Shown: piece by piece, positions 36,346-48,289 of the stretch
How the letters are laid out: every line of letters begins with the position of its first letter
Position numbering within the stretch: position 1 is the stretch's first letter
DNA from: Gnetum montanum
Taxonomy: Eukaryota > Streptophyta > Gnetopsida > Gnetales > Gnetaceae
Reading direction: 5' to 3'
DNA: 64,000 bases
Assembly: GCA_015680685.1 (NCBI GenBank)
Contig: MNCI01008033.1
Location: forward strand, 203,740 to 267,739
Translations under genes and position numbers: made by a program
The notes under the pieces: generated by a model
Told to the model about the DNA's origin: nothing
Databases searched by the model: none
What the model saw: only the letters and a program-made list of their open reading frames with translations

Positions 36346-38497
36346 AATGTAACAAATACCTCAATGGATGGACAAACATGCTCAATTTTTTAGATCTCCT
36401 CCTTCTAACTCAGTTGTGGGGGAGATGGCCATCTATATGGCTCCTCAGTTTTTCTATTTTTCATTTTACACAATCTTATCTTTGCAATTTATTTCTTTTA
36501 CATATTTTTTATTTTAAATCTTTTTCCTATTTTACACCATTTTTTTGTTTTACACCATCAAAAGTATGTTTGAATCTTTCTTGAATATTATTTTACTTTG
36601 TTTTGTTTGAGTGTGATTTTCAAATGTTTGCTAATAAACATGCTTTTTGTTAACAAGACATAGTGGTGTTGTAGCTACTACTAATGCTGGTTTGTGCTTA
36701 ATGTTTTGTTTGCTAATGTCTAGTTTCTATTCTTAAATTTTTGAACCGATGGGTAGGTCTCGATTTCTTTTTCATAGAATAGGCAATGAGTTCGTGACAT
36801 CCACCCTTTTACAAACTCTATGGTTTTCCTTGTTTTGAGAGTTTGAGGTCCCTTTCAATTAATCAACTTTTAATAAATTTGTAACCTTGGTAGTCTCTCA
36901 AATTGGGAAGGATTCAAAGGTTTGTATAGGGTGTGACTTCAAGGGAACTCAATACTCTTTGTACTCTTCTACTTGCTTAGGTGCTTGAATATATTCATAA
37001 AATTCTCATCGTTCCATGTCATCCAATAATAGGAAGTCCAATAAAGTCTTTGCATGGTGTGGTTTCCATAAACAAAAACAAAAAGAAAACAGCACAAAAA
37101 GAAAAGAAAACATGATGGAAATTCAAAGCACACCCCTTAGATAAACAAATGGGCTATCAGAATTGGTTACGAGAGTATAAAGACATGTTACCCATGCCTA
37201 AAGGTCTCCTCTAACTAAGGCCCTCTCTCACTTCCTACTTCTCTTTTTTCCCTTTTCATGGAATGGTGGTTATTCTATGGGTGCACTCTTGTGTCTTGAG
37301 GGGGTGGATCGGTCTTGGAGTGATGATGCAAAGTGACTAAATGAGGTTGGTTTTGGTCTAAACTAAGGATGGATCTTCTTAGGTCATTTTAAATACAAAC
37401 ACCACAAGGGACTTCTTATGACCTTAGTTTGGAATTCCATTCCACCTTTTCCATCATCCATCTATGCTAATCATAACTCATCTCATTGCCAAAGTCCATA
37501 TTCTTGATCCCATGTCTTAGTATGATGTATTTGAATTCTTAGGTAGAATCTTCTAGGTTTCGGTCCTTAACTTCCATTGACCATTAATCACCTATGGGGC
37601 CCATGAACTCCTTAGGTTGAGGTTATGCAAGGGAGAATAAGGCATGTGCCTACTATGGGAAGTATCCACTTGCATATCTCTTGGTTGGGTTCATAATCTA
37701 CCTTATCCTTAGGCATTCTTGCAATTAGAATCTTTTGTACATCCATCTTCTACATCACACCATGTGCTCCTTTACATAGTTTGTTCATTAAACACATTCT
37801 TCATCAATTTTTTAATTTTTGAGCTTTCAAAGACCCTCTTCAATGATTTCCTCATATTCTTTGCTTTTCTAGAATTCCATGGATTCCAAATTCATTGAAA
37901 AATTCCTTGTATTTTTTAAGATATTGAAAATTCAAAATTTTGTCTTTAGGCTCTGTATACAGGGTCCGTTGACGAAGGAGACTCATATACAAGGCCCCGT
38001 ATACAAGGCCCCATCAACATAAGGGAAAAATAGTATATATATATATATATACACGATCCCACATGGAAAATTTTACATTTTCTCACAAATGCCAAGAGAG
38101 TTTCTCAAATTTTCAAAGCCCAAAACCTTCCAGAGCCCATAACTTCCTAACCATTTATCTAAATCACTCTATTCTTCAACCCTCCAACTATCAGAGGTAA
38201 GCTCTTCATCATGGAGGCCACAAATGTATCATTTTTGACAAAAACTTTTTCACCATTCTTCTAACTTCCACAAAGGTTTAACTAAGAAATCAACTATTAA
38301 ACACCAAATTACAAGAGTTAAACCTTCCCAACAAGCTCTAGTAACATTTACAATAAAAATTAATAAATAATTAATAAAATAATCAATCTTCCATAGTCCA
38401 ACCTTACTGAAAGTGTAACAAACTAATGAGATAAGACATTCAAAAATTTAAAGTTACACATTATATCTACTTATCCATGGATGTATTATGACCACAA
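36346..38497 (+). other. Non-coding spacer of element A between integrase and accessory ORF
   Basis: 2.1 kb without a supported frame. It opens with a G-rich purine tract (GTGGGGGAGATGG, 36415-36427) like a second polypurine tract, then pyrimidine-rich sequence (36440-36560) resembling 57393-57500 of element B. It ends with an internal promoter-like block and leader. A consensus 5' splice site (CAGAGGTAAGC) lies at about 38193-38203. Confidence 0.65.
37949..38060 (+). promoter_or_regulatory. Internal promoter-like block of element A
   Basis: The motifs GGTCCGTTGACG, AAGGCCCCGTATAC and AAGGCCCCATCAACAT precede a (TA)n TATA run (38032-38051). The last motif is nearly the same as AAGGCCCTGTCAACAT in the element's own LTR U3 (about 29355), and the distance to TATA is similar. 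It lies about 450 bp upstream of the accessory ORF start at 38498. Activity is inferred from similarity only. Confidence 0.5.
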
Positions 38498-41340
38498 ATG
38501 GCACCAAAAGGGAAGAACACGCAAGAAGCAAGACCATCTCAACCAAGGGAGAAATGACCTAGAATGGGAAGGGGCCTAGAATAGTCCCAAGAAGAACCAC
38601 TTGCAACCCATGCCACAAGTCCTCTTAGGGAAGAGGCAGAGGTGGAATCTATCAAATAGATTCTAGAACCAACAGTAGCAATAGAACGCTCCCATCAGGA
38701 TGAGGCATCAACACAACAAGAAAATCTTGAGGTGACCTTGATAGCAGCTTGCCTAAATTAGATCAAATCATGAGAGGTCTAGAAAATAGTGCTCCAAGAG
38801 TCAAACTTTGGCCGTTTCCTAGAGTAAGCATCAAAAGAAGTGCAAGACCAGCTAAAGGCCTCTCCCATGTGGCCAATCATCACTTCCACCTAGGAGTGAT
38901 ACATGGAAGAGACATTCCTATTCTAGAACAATAGGCAGACTAGTTCAATGGTAAAAATTAAGGACATCTTAGTGTCCTACTTAGTCCAAGCCATTGTGCA
39001 AGTGCTTACATTGCCAAACATAGGGGCAAGTCTTGCTGAGATTCCAATGCATGTAGATCCCAACATTAAGAAAGAATGGGTTCAACGGTGCTATGGTGTC
39101 AATCGCAAATAGTTTGGCATGCTCACACTAGTAGAGAAGATCCATTACAAGATTGCAATCTTCCATCTCAATCCCATGATGAGGTCAAGAAAAATTACTA
39201 TCTTCTTTGCTTAAGCATGCACTGCTCTAAGTGGGAGATTCCTTGTCAACCTTTCACAGTTGATCTATCTAGAGATGGAAAAGTGGTTTAAATAAAATGA
39301 ATATAGAAGGAAGACACTCCCCTTTCCATGCTTCATCAGAAAACTCTATCATAGGGGAGGAATAGTCTATTACACCAATGACATTGTTAGCGATGTTCTG
39401 GCTACCAACTGGGTGGAAATGATGAAAGACAAGACACCTGCAATAACTATCCATGAAGAGGAGCAGCATCCACCACCTTCACTTGCCACTCAAACAACCA
39501 TGCCAAACATCACTGCAACTAACCAATGGTTGCATGAATACCAAGAATGGCTCTTGAGTGAACAAGAACAACAAGTAGGCACGAGTGGTGGGGACCCATC
39601 CATGTACAGACCAATAATGAGTCACCTAAATGAGATGGCCCCGAAAATTAGTTTTATGGATGGAGGTGGATCCATTTTCTCAACCCAAGGTTGAATCTGA
39701 GCACCAGAGAGGTCATAGTATCTCTCACAAAACAATATTCACTCCTAGAAATCTCAAGGAATGCTAAAACATTCTCAGTGCACTTGGAGAAGGGTGAGGG
39801 AGCAACAGTATTAGTGATGCAACACCAAGGGTAGGAGACTATAGTAGAAGTGATTACTGACCATATTACCGAAACACTTAACACACCTGCAGCATCAGTA
39901 CCAGACATTAATACACTCAAGGAAGTGCAGATGTTTGTAGGAATTTCAAGTGGTAGAATAAATGTAGCATAGCATGAAGAATTGTTGGACTGGCTGGTGG
40001 GAACTAGGCAACCACTTACCTATATCTTTAATCTTCTTAACAATATTACTACAACCCAATCAGAGCTGCTAGAGGCAAAGGGCAAGAATATCATCTTGAA
40101 AGGGTAACTCAAAATAGCCAAGGAGCTAAACAAATGCTTGGCCACTAAAGTTACTAAATTAAGAGCCTAGATTTGCAACCACACATTTCTCAACTTGACA
40201 TTGATAATAGATGAAGTTATAAAATATCTTCACACTAAACTAAACTAGGTTGAGGGTGCAATGGAGATTATAGTGTTCTACTAATCCTTGGTAGAGGCCA
40301 CACAACACATGATTCAAAAGGCCTTAGATCAAACCCACCAAGAGAATGTATAGTTGATCGTAGAGAACCATTGCCTATGGAATGTTGATGAGCACAAGCA
40401 ACAATTAACCAATTTCATCCATCAACAATAGGGTCAACTAGCTAGAGAAAACACAGAATTGAGGAGATTAGTAGTAGAAAATAGAAATCTCTTCATGGAG
40501 AAGGTGTGCACCCTTTTCTAGAAAATTGCAATTGAGGTAGCTACCTACAAATTAGAGGGTCTCAAATTTGAGAGATTCAAAGACCATTACAAAGAATAGG
40601 TTGGTCTACAAAATGAAGTAAATTAAAAACACAATTAGTTAACAAAGGCAAAAGTGAATGAAATGCTCCAACAACTCCAACAAGGAAAATAAGTATGGCA
40701 ACCCATCATTGATGAGATAGACACCTATAACAAAGTGAAAATTCACATGAAGGAGTTGCAAATTGAGGAGATGATGGAATACATGGAGCTTTCCAATCTC
40801 CATTATGCAAATTTGTCCATGTTGACTATCAAATAGCCATGGTTAGAACTCTGGAAATAGGTGGCTAGCTCATACTTCCTCTACAAGGTTGAGTTCAAGC
40901 ATCACAAAGACACTAAGCAAGAGCTTGTGATGGAAAAAACTAAACTCAAAGTCCTTAAGGCATGATTCACTGGTCAATGATCAATTGCTGAAAACCTAGC
41001 CAAGAGGATGAATGAGTACAGGAGCTACAGAATGCAATCAGGGCATTCAATATTGAATGCAAACAATTTGTTGTCTAGTTTATCAATGTGAAGGATATGT
41101 TCTCAGTAATTCCCTGTTCATGGAATGTCCCCATTCCAACCCACATTGGTAATGCTATGTGGACTATGCATGATCCACAAAGTAAGGAGGAGAAGATGAA
41201 GGCATTACTAGATGTCTTTCACCTTCCACCGAAGGTTGCAGCTACACTAGGATAGCCACAGCTAGCTTAGCTACCCCATGTGCCTGAAGCCAACAAAGGC
41301 CCTTCATAACCTTAGGAGCCTCCACCACCAAGGATTGTTT
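38498..41340 (+). pseudogene. Accessory 3' ORF of element A (transposon-protein-like domain plus coiled coil)
   Basis: Occupies the slot between integrase and 3' LTR where Athila elements carry an env-like ORF. ATG at 38498 (MAPKGKNTQEARPSQP), same start motif as element B (MAPK). Blocks shared in order with the B ORF: TLPFPCFIRKLYHRGG with YYTND (about 39310), YRPIMSH (about 39607), LEKGEGATVLVMQHQ (about 39785), a Glu/Lys/Gln-rich region predicted as long coiled coil (about 40050-40980), MELSNLHYANLSMLT (about 40783) and NVKDMFSVIPCSWNVPIPTH with DPQSKEEKMKALLD (about 41090-41220). It has many stops and at least one frameshift (39694-39770). No signal peptide or membrane segment was seen, so I do not call it env. 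Function unknown; structural or DNA-binding roles are guesses. Confidence 0.7.
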
Positions 41341-41578
41341 GATGTTCTCCACCACCTTCATGCCACTAGAAGATGTGCTATCCAATTTTGTTTAGTCATG
41401 TTATGGTGTTCAATTTTTTGTTGTAAACACCACCATTTTTCGTAATGTGTTAATTTGTACACTTGAGCACTTAGTTTTGTCAAGTCAACTTGTTTTGTTA
41501 AGAGTTAGTTAATAATCCCATACCTTCCCAATTTTGTAAGGAAACTTGAGGATGATTTTTCATTCAACCATGGGGATA

Positions 41579-42523
41579 TGATGAGAGTCAAAGTGCTACA
41601 TTGGTGGACCCTTGTTGATGTGGCCTCGTCGATGGGGCCCCATTTACTAGTGTTGCCCCATTGACGGAGCTGCGTCGGCATAGCATTTGCTATGTGTATG
41701 GGGCACCATCAATGCAGTCCTATAGCAAAAACTATAAATATGAGCTCCTAGGAATGTTTATGAATAATTCAAGTCATAGTAGTAGCAGCGCTCTTGCAGT
41801 TTGTCTATTTGAAAGTTGGAATATTTCTCTGAGTGCCCACAGCAAGAGTCAAAAAGTGTATGGATCTTTATTCGAGCACTATTGTACCCAAACCATACCA
41901 ATGTGTACGGCAATAAAGATGAGTCGTTTGATCAACCTTTGTAGCACTTAGAATAGATTAATGGTTTATTTATGCATTTATTATTTTCATTAAATATTCC
42001 ATTAATTAAGCTAAATTAGACTTTGAGCAATTAGTTAATTAATTAAGCTAAATAGATTAAACTCATAAGTATGACCACTTCAAGCATAAACATGTATTCG
42101 CTTGGTAAGCCTAGCAATGTTATTGCTTGGTGCACTCAGTAGCATACTACTTAGTAACCCAACAATGGATACGTGTGTTCAGGATGTGTAGAGAAAGTGG
42201 GACTAGATGCTTATGTTAGGACTAGTTAGAGATTAGTTAGTTAGTTAAACTAAATTAGTGGTTAAATTACTTCATGTATCTACTTTAAGCACCAAAGAAC
42301 ATAAAACACAAAATAATAAAAATCATATTCCTCAATTACATTTAACCATACCATGTGTAGCACAAGTGTAATTGGGAAGACAACAAATAACCATTAGGGC
42401 AAAGTTCACATCCTAGAAGACTAGTGTATCAGAAACTATAAAGTCTGCAAAATTTGATCAAATCACACATGAACACTTTGTGATTCATATGGTTGAGTGT
42501 AGGGGTACCTTGACTGCTCATCA
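41579..42523 (+). repeat. 3' LTR of element A
   Basis: 945 bp, TGATGAG...CTCATCA, preceded by a short purine tract (TGGGGATA, 41571-41578). U3 motifs include GATGGGGCCCCATT (perfect palindrome TGGGGCCCCA). TATA at 41733-41740. Poly(A) signal near 41912. Confidence 0.9.
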
Positions 42524-42949
42524 ATAAGAATAGAAAACCCCTCCACTAAAGTAAGAATTTAACCCCACACTCATCATAAAACCTTTTTTAGCAATGTACA
42601 AAATGATGCATTCCTTCGAAAGAAATGCAACCTAGACATAAAACATATGGAAAAATAAAACACCCATGGAGTGACATCATTCTCATGTTAAGTGTGAACT
42701 TAGCCCCCTCAAAGTCAATTGATATGAAATAGGAATTTAATATATTTTGCAACATTAACATAATAGAATACTACCTACCTCACATTACATTCCAATTCAA
42801 TTATACATATAAGCTATATATTTTTTAAAAAAATGTATCTTCAAACATAAATTTAACAAAATTATAGTCCCTAAAACATAGGACCAACATGTATAATGAT
42901 GGCATAGTGCATCAATGTGATTGTATAAAAAGGGAGGTACTAAAATACT
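42524..42949. other. AT-rich spacer
   Basis: Right target duplication of element A (42524-42528), then no recognisable gene before the kinesin relic. Confidence 0.5.
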
Positions 42950-44595
42950 TGTGTGAAAGACTACTGTAGTCATTTTGTATTGTCAATGCAACCACCCATT
43001 TTTTGTCTCCAATTTCTATAAGATTTATGACATTCAAAACTGACTCAATAGGAACTATCTTTGTAGTAGGGATACTTAGACTTTTTTGAATACAACTATT
43101 GAAAATATCTAATGTACAAAAAGGTTATGAAATTTATCTATTCTATTATCATAAAATATTTAATGCATAAATCAAATATATTTTTAATAAAGTATTTTGT
43201 TCAAAAAGGATATCTATGACGAGAATCTATTGTTAAAAGATCTCTGACTTGCTCATTATAGATTTCGATCATCTGAATTGACACCTTGTAAGTGACTAAA
43301 TTATTTCTCTGAAAACAAAGTTCGAATAATTCTTTTATTGATCTATAATTTACTCTAAATGTCTCATTACAAAATGCAGCTAGCATCAAATATTATTATG
43401 AGAAAACTATCATCATCACATCAAATGTTAACAATCATTTTCAATAATTATAATATCTTTCATAAACTTGAAGAACTCATCATGGTATAGGATTTTCCAA
43501 AGGACGTCTGACCATATGCAATAATACAGACATTGGATCCATCCAAAATAGATTTAAATAATGGATGAATCTCTGAAAATATATTGATGAGTGGCGAGGT
43601 ACCCCTACACTCAACCATACGAATACGAGCGTTCATGCACGATCTGCTCGAACTCCGCAGATGAACTAGTTGTGGCACCTAGACAGTTAGCCTTAGGTTG
43701 CAGTTCGCTGTCTTCCCACCTGGACTAGTATTAGCTTTGTCACATATGGTTTAGTCCAGAGTGAGGTGTATGATGGGTTTCTAATCTAATGCTACTCCTG
43801 AAGGCAATGGAAAATAATGTTAACTAAGCTAAGAAAGAAAGGGTGAGAAGGAATCTAAACTAGCCTAAGTGCGATGAGCATTTATTCCTTGATTATTTGT
43901 ACACATCTTGGACTTCGTGAATGACTACCACTAGGATTACCAAGCGCAGATCCTAGGTACGCTACTGGGTTACCAAGTAGTCACACTTAAATGCTCGTAA
44001 TCAAGTCGTACTCATTTCACGTTTTAACATGAGTTTAAGGGTGAGAGAGACTAATTAGGAAAGCAATAAATAACAATTAAACAAATAAATAAACAGAGTG
44101 AATGCTGCAATGATGAAGTAATCTCAATCTTTATTACTGGTCATGTGCATGTCCAAGTATGTCACACTCGAATAAAGGATGCCATACAATTACATTCACC
44201 ACACGGGGGGCAGACATTGGAAAATAATTCTATCTCTGGAAGGGAAAAATTACCAGAGCTTCGCTAAGGAACTAAACTGCAATTGGGAAAGCCACCTCTT
44301 ATTTATAGACATTGCGGGCCGTGATATCACGTACATGATATTGCAGGGGAAGACACGATATTGCATCCCATCATATATCCCTTAATTTTTTAAAAAATAA
44401 AAATAAATACATATATAATTAGAGGTATCATTAAAATATTTCAAAATAAAGTAGCAAACAAATACAATAAAACTAGCATACCTTTAGTGGCAGATGGACC
44501 AAATATTTTGTTAAAAACAAATGTGTTGCTAACTTGTTTTCTAGATTTTGTTGGATCCTCAATTGTAAAAATTGTTTTATTTCTTTAAAAAACTT
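42950..44595 (-). pseudogene. Kinesin-14 motor-domain relic, split by a solo LTR
   Basis: Four exon-like pieces on the minus strand. E1 (44481-44590): IEDPTKSRKQ and TFVFNKIFGPSATK, ending at a GT donor (GGTATGC). E2 (about 43500-43584): [34 protein letters not shown]3 (about 43204-43385): FRVNYRSIKELFEL, YKVSIQMIEIYNEQVRDLL. E4 (about 42953-43075): VLNVINLIEIG and VVALTIQNDYSSLSHK. These are consecutive motor segments of plant kinesin-14 proteins: FNKVFGP, the P-loop, the VEIYNE..RDLL motif and switch I NxRSSRSH. The P-loop GQTGSGKT is GQTSFGKS here, and switch I reads NDYSSLSH, so ATPase function is lost. A solo LTR (43585-44373) sits exactly at the E1-E2 intron/E2 boundary. The tail and the rest of the motor are not seen. 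Confidence 0.8.
43585..44373 (-). mobile_element. Solo LTR of the A/B/C family
   Basis: 789 bp bounded by TGATGAG (43585) and CATCA (44373), with a perfect 5 bp target duplication TATAT at 43580-43584 and 44374-44378. On the minus strand, U3 carries GTGATATCAC and ATGATATTGCA motifs, then a TATA box (plus-strand TATTTATA 44300-44307) and the conserved R/U5 of the family. No internal sequence flanks it. It is the product of LTR-LTR recombination after an insertion into the kinesin gene or relic. Confidence 0.88.
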
Positions 44596-45019
44596 ATTAA
44601 GAATTCAATGATTTCTTGTTGCAACAACATTGGTTTAATCCTATAATAAGCTTGGATGTTACATGTGCCAAAAAAAATATGTGAAAACTTTGTTGTGTAG
44701 CAATTCTAAACAAATGTGAAGCTATAATTTATACCTCTAAAAATATGTAAAACTATAATTGATACCTCTATGCTTTTGCAATTATTTATGAAGTCTCATG
44801 TTCTCCTCTAGCAATCTAGTTATTGTGCAACCTTGATTCCAACTCTCTGTTATATTGAATTCACATAAAATAATAAAATTGCTAATCATCAAAGCCTAAA
44901 GTACATTTGTACACAAAAAAATCTAAATCTAAGGCAAAGAAGATGAATTGAATTCCTTAGTCACTACAATTTTGAAATTATGTATTATGAAAAAAAAAGG
45001 TAGTAAACTCGGATGTTAC

Positions 45020-46576
45020 CTGTACCAACAACGTTGTTGCATTAAGTAGGAGAGGATATTTGAAATTATGTATCATGAAGAAAAAGGTAGTGAAGTAGCT
45101 AATGCATTAGGTAGGAGAGGATATTTGAAGGCCATAATAGACATCAAGGGTCAAATTTCATCCATCATAGTTAAAGCATGATTGATAACTCCTTTTCTCA
45201 AAAGGTCAAGTCTCAAATGTTAGAAAACTAAGAGGTAGAATTTCTTACTATGGGAAATGATGAAGTTTTAAGGTTTAAGAACAGAGCATATGAATAACCT
45301 TAGAGAAAAGCTCATGTATGAATTTCATAATCCTCCTATAGAAAGGCACACTGATGGGAAAAAAATGTGTCAAAACATGAAATCAGAATTTTAGTGGCCA
45401 AGAATGAAAGCAAATGTAGCATCCTTTGTTGCCAAGTGCCTCACTTGCCAATAAGTCAAAGCTGAACATATGCATCCAGTGTATGTTTAATATGTCCTCA
45501 TGATGTGCCAAAGAACAAATGGGGTGTAATCAACATGGAGTTCATTGTTCAATTGCCAAGGTCACAAAGAGGAAATGATTCTATTCTTGTGGTTGTAGAC
45601 AGAGTTTCTAAGTCAACACACGTTATTCTAGTTAAGACAAGGTATGGTGCAAAAATGATAGCAAAAATCTATATTAAAAACATCATTAGGCTATATGGAA
45701 TTCTTCTAAAGATAATTTCTGATATGGATACAAGGTTTTAATCTAAATCTTGCAAATAAAAATTCAAAGGGCTTTTGGAACCGAATTAAATCTAACCAAA
45801 GCTATCACCCCCAAAATAGATGGTCAAGTAGAAAGAGTAAATCAAGTGCTAGAAGGTCTCTTTAGAGCTTGTGTTCCTGATAATCCAAGAAGTAGGAAGG
45901 ACTACTTACCCTTGGTTGAGTTTGCCTATAATAATAGTTATCACAAGTCTATAGGCATGGCTCCTTTTCAAGTTCTCGATAGAAGGCAATGTAGAGTTCC
46001 TACTTTATAGAGTGATTTAGAAGATAAAACTATAATTGGACCAAAATCACTTCAATACATGGAACAAAAGATGAGATTTATAAGGGAAAGGCTTAAACAA
46101 ATAGTAGATAGATGGAAGAGTTATGTAGATAAAAGATAGAGACCCCTAGAATTTAAAGTGGATAAGAAGGTTTCGCTTAAAGTTTCTCCCATGAAGATAG
46201 CTATTAGAGGTGTGGAGAGGTCAAAGTTAGCCCCAAGATTTATTGGACCACTAGATATTTTGGAAAGGATGTGACCTATGGCATATAAATTAGCTTTACC
46301 CTCTCGATTTCCACACATGCACAATGTTTTTCATGTAAGTATTCTAAGAAAATATATCTCAAATCCATCTCATGTTTGGAATTGACAACATATTTAGGTG
46401 GAGGAAAACTCTTCAGGTAATGAGGTTGCAAAATAGGGAGGTTTGTCAAGTTCTTGTCAAATGGAAAAACCATGGAGTGCATAAGGCTACTTGGGAAATG
46501 GAGGATGAAATGCATAAACTTAAACCATTTTTATTTGTAGACTCCCAAGAGTGAATCTCCTTAAGAAGGAGAGCTA
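45020..46576 (+). pseudogene. Tekay-like chromovirus pol 3' part: RNase H end, integrase, chromodomain
   Basis: Starts with the RNase H C-terminal motif NNVVALSRRGYL and a duplicated variant (45027-45133). Next come the integrase zinc-finger remnant (RERH-type region ending AKCLTCQ, about 45425), core INMEFIVQLPRSQRGNDSI and VVDRVSKSTH (45505-45741; first Asp of the DDE replaced by Glu), ISDMDTRF (second Asp region), KIDGQVERVNQVLEGLFR and LVEFAYNNSYHKSIGMAPF (45750-46010). A GPY/F module follows (RFIGPLDILE, about 46237), then HNVFHVSILRKYI, and a chromodomain-like end (CQVLVKWKNHGVHKATWEMED, here split as CQVLVKWKNHG and HKATWEMEDEM, 46440-46515). Several stops and frame changes. The gag, protease and RT parts are missing upstream. 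Confidence 0.88.
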
Positions 46577-46946
46577 TGTAGTAGCCCACATCTGTACATG
46601 TGACCATAGTACTCTATTAAATACTTAGACTTTAATTTGTTTTTAAAGCTGTTACCTATATATATATGTTGATGCGCCTAATGATTCTTAAGTATCATAG
46701 TACTACTAAAGTTACATGATATGCAATAAATACATCAATCCTTAAGATTATGAGAATTGGCAGGGTCTCATCCTATCAACAACTTGTTAATTCTAATGAG
46801 GGAAGTAGGTAAGTAGGCTTGTAATCAACCCATCATTATGATTCATATTCTTATTAGTTGCTAATGTTAAGTATAATTCCATCTTTTAAGAGAACTGGAA
46901 AAAAAATTGTACTAATCATTAGAGGATGATTATTAGGGGTTCTACA
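46577..46946 (+). repeat. 3' LTR of the chromovirus relic
   Basis: 370 bp, TGTAGTAGCC...GGGGTTCTACA, with matching inverted ends TGTAG/CTACA, directly after the purine tract AAGAAGGAGAG (about 46563-46573). TATA-like run at about 46657-46667. The matching 5' LTR is absent from the window, so the right boundary rests on the inverted end only. Confidence 0.65.
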
Positions 46947-48285
46947 AATTATCAATTAATTAATGTTTAAACCAACATAATTTTTTTGTATATGTGATAA
47001 GATAATCAAAATAACCGTGATGGCTTATCGAATTGTAGCATTTTGTTTTCAAACTTTGATAAAAATCCTTGTGCCTATTCTTAGAATCTTTGTACCTCAT
47101 CTTTTAATACTTTAAGAGAATTTTTAAGATCCTAAGTAATAAATATGTCAATAATAATGTTATTTTCTTCTAAAATTTGATGAAATACAAACTTTTACAA
47201 TTTAAAATATATCTTACCATCACTATTCTTTTCTAAAAAGAAAGTGTTCGTTTCTTTTCTGAAAAGAAAGTGTTGGTTGCTTTTCAAGCCATTCCAAATA
47301 ACTAGCCTTATTTACATAAAATCATATTTTATGAATTGGAATACTAAAAAGATATGATATGAGCTATAATAGATCACATGCTAGCTTAGTGTTTGGTTAG
47401 CTAAAAGTTTCATCTAAGTTAAAAGAAAAGCTCCATCTATCATGTTACCATCTAGATTTTTCATTTAGAAGAAGATTCCATGTTTAGATAAGCTTATAAA
47501 GCACATCATCATATTCAATTTTAAAATGGTGGGATCACAATGGAAGCTTAGCATTGACATAAGCTTGTATATTTAGACTTCTCTAATTGTATAACCAGAT
47601 CTACCATATGTGATCAAAGTTTATAAAACAATTCTCTCTTGATCATACACCTTTTAGTGATGAAATTGTTGTGAAAAAACTTCAGCTTTGCTTGCATTAT
47701 TTTTTTCATGAAGCAATGTAAATTTAAGTGAAAAATGAACTTATTTTGGACAACAACATACAAACAGGGGAGAGAAGAAATAATGAGAGACAAAATTTGC
47801 TACACCTTTCAAAACATACACTACAACAATACCACTCTACATGCTTCAGCCAATGGAACCTTACTTTTGTATCAAGTTTCTTATGAGCTATGCAATGGTT
47901 GGTCAAATGATTTTTTCTTAGGTAAATTCTCAAATGAATCACTTGGTGATTTTATGGAGATCTGTTACAATTACCAATCTCTCTTATTTTTCTTAAAAAT
48001 ATGACAATATGAATCAGTTATTAATATCCTATTATGTTGGTGCTATTTGCTAAGTTATTAGGAGGAATGAAATTTTGTCTTATATATAAGTTGAGAAGGT
48101 GCATATCCTTCTAACTACATTTATATTTCATACATGCAGAGAACATTTGGCTAGAAATATTCCATACATTCTTTTATTATATGTTTCAATCCGAGTGCTA
48201 ATCATTTTTTCTTAGAGGGCCTGATACATTCAAAAGTGAAAAGTATAATATTTTTAGCTATAATTCTGACTTTGATTTTTTATTA
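46947..48285. other. AT-rich spacer
   Basis: No supported gene. The open frame at 47735-48004 could hold upstream kinase exon debris, but I cannot align it with confidence. Confidence 0.45.
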
Positions 48286-48289
48286 GGCA

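Larger units (their letters stand above)
29261..42523 (+). mobile_element. Element A: full-length 13.3 kb Athila-like Ty3/gypsy retrotransposon with accessory 3' ORF
   Basis: Flanked by the 5 bp target duplication ATAAG (29256-29260 and 42524-42528) and by LTRs of 917 and 945 bp. Internal order: tRNA-Asp primer site, gag, aspartic protease, RT, RNase H, integrase, a 2.1 kb non-coding spacer containing an internal promoter-like block, an accessory ORF of about 2.8 kb, and a short purine tract. The Ty3/gypsy order (RT before integrase), primer type, gag form and extra 3' ORF place it near the Athila/Tat branch. All frames are broken, and the LTRs differ at many sites, so it is an old insertion. 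It is the only element here that keeps both pol and the accessory unit, and so models the autonomous form of B and C. Confidence 0.92.

Noticed and set aside
38498-41340. Reading the accessory ORF as an env-like gene because of its position
   Set aside because: No signal peptide, fusion segment or transmembrane helix is visible in A or B; the bulk is coiled coil.
41661-41951. 96-residue frame near the end of element A
   Set aside because: Lies wholly inside the 3' LTR (R/U5), and the same stretch of the 5' LTR does not keep it.
47735-48004. Upstream exon of the RLCK-like kinase
   Set aside because: A few residues could be forced to align with a kinase N-lobe, but no Gly-loop or Lys motif is present.
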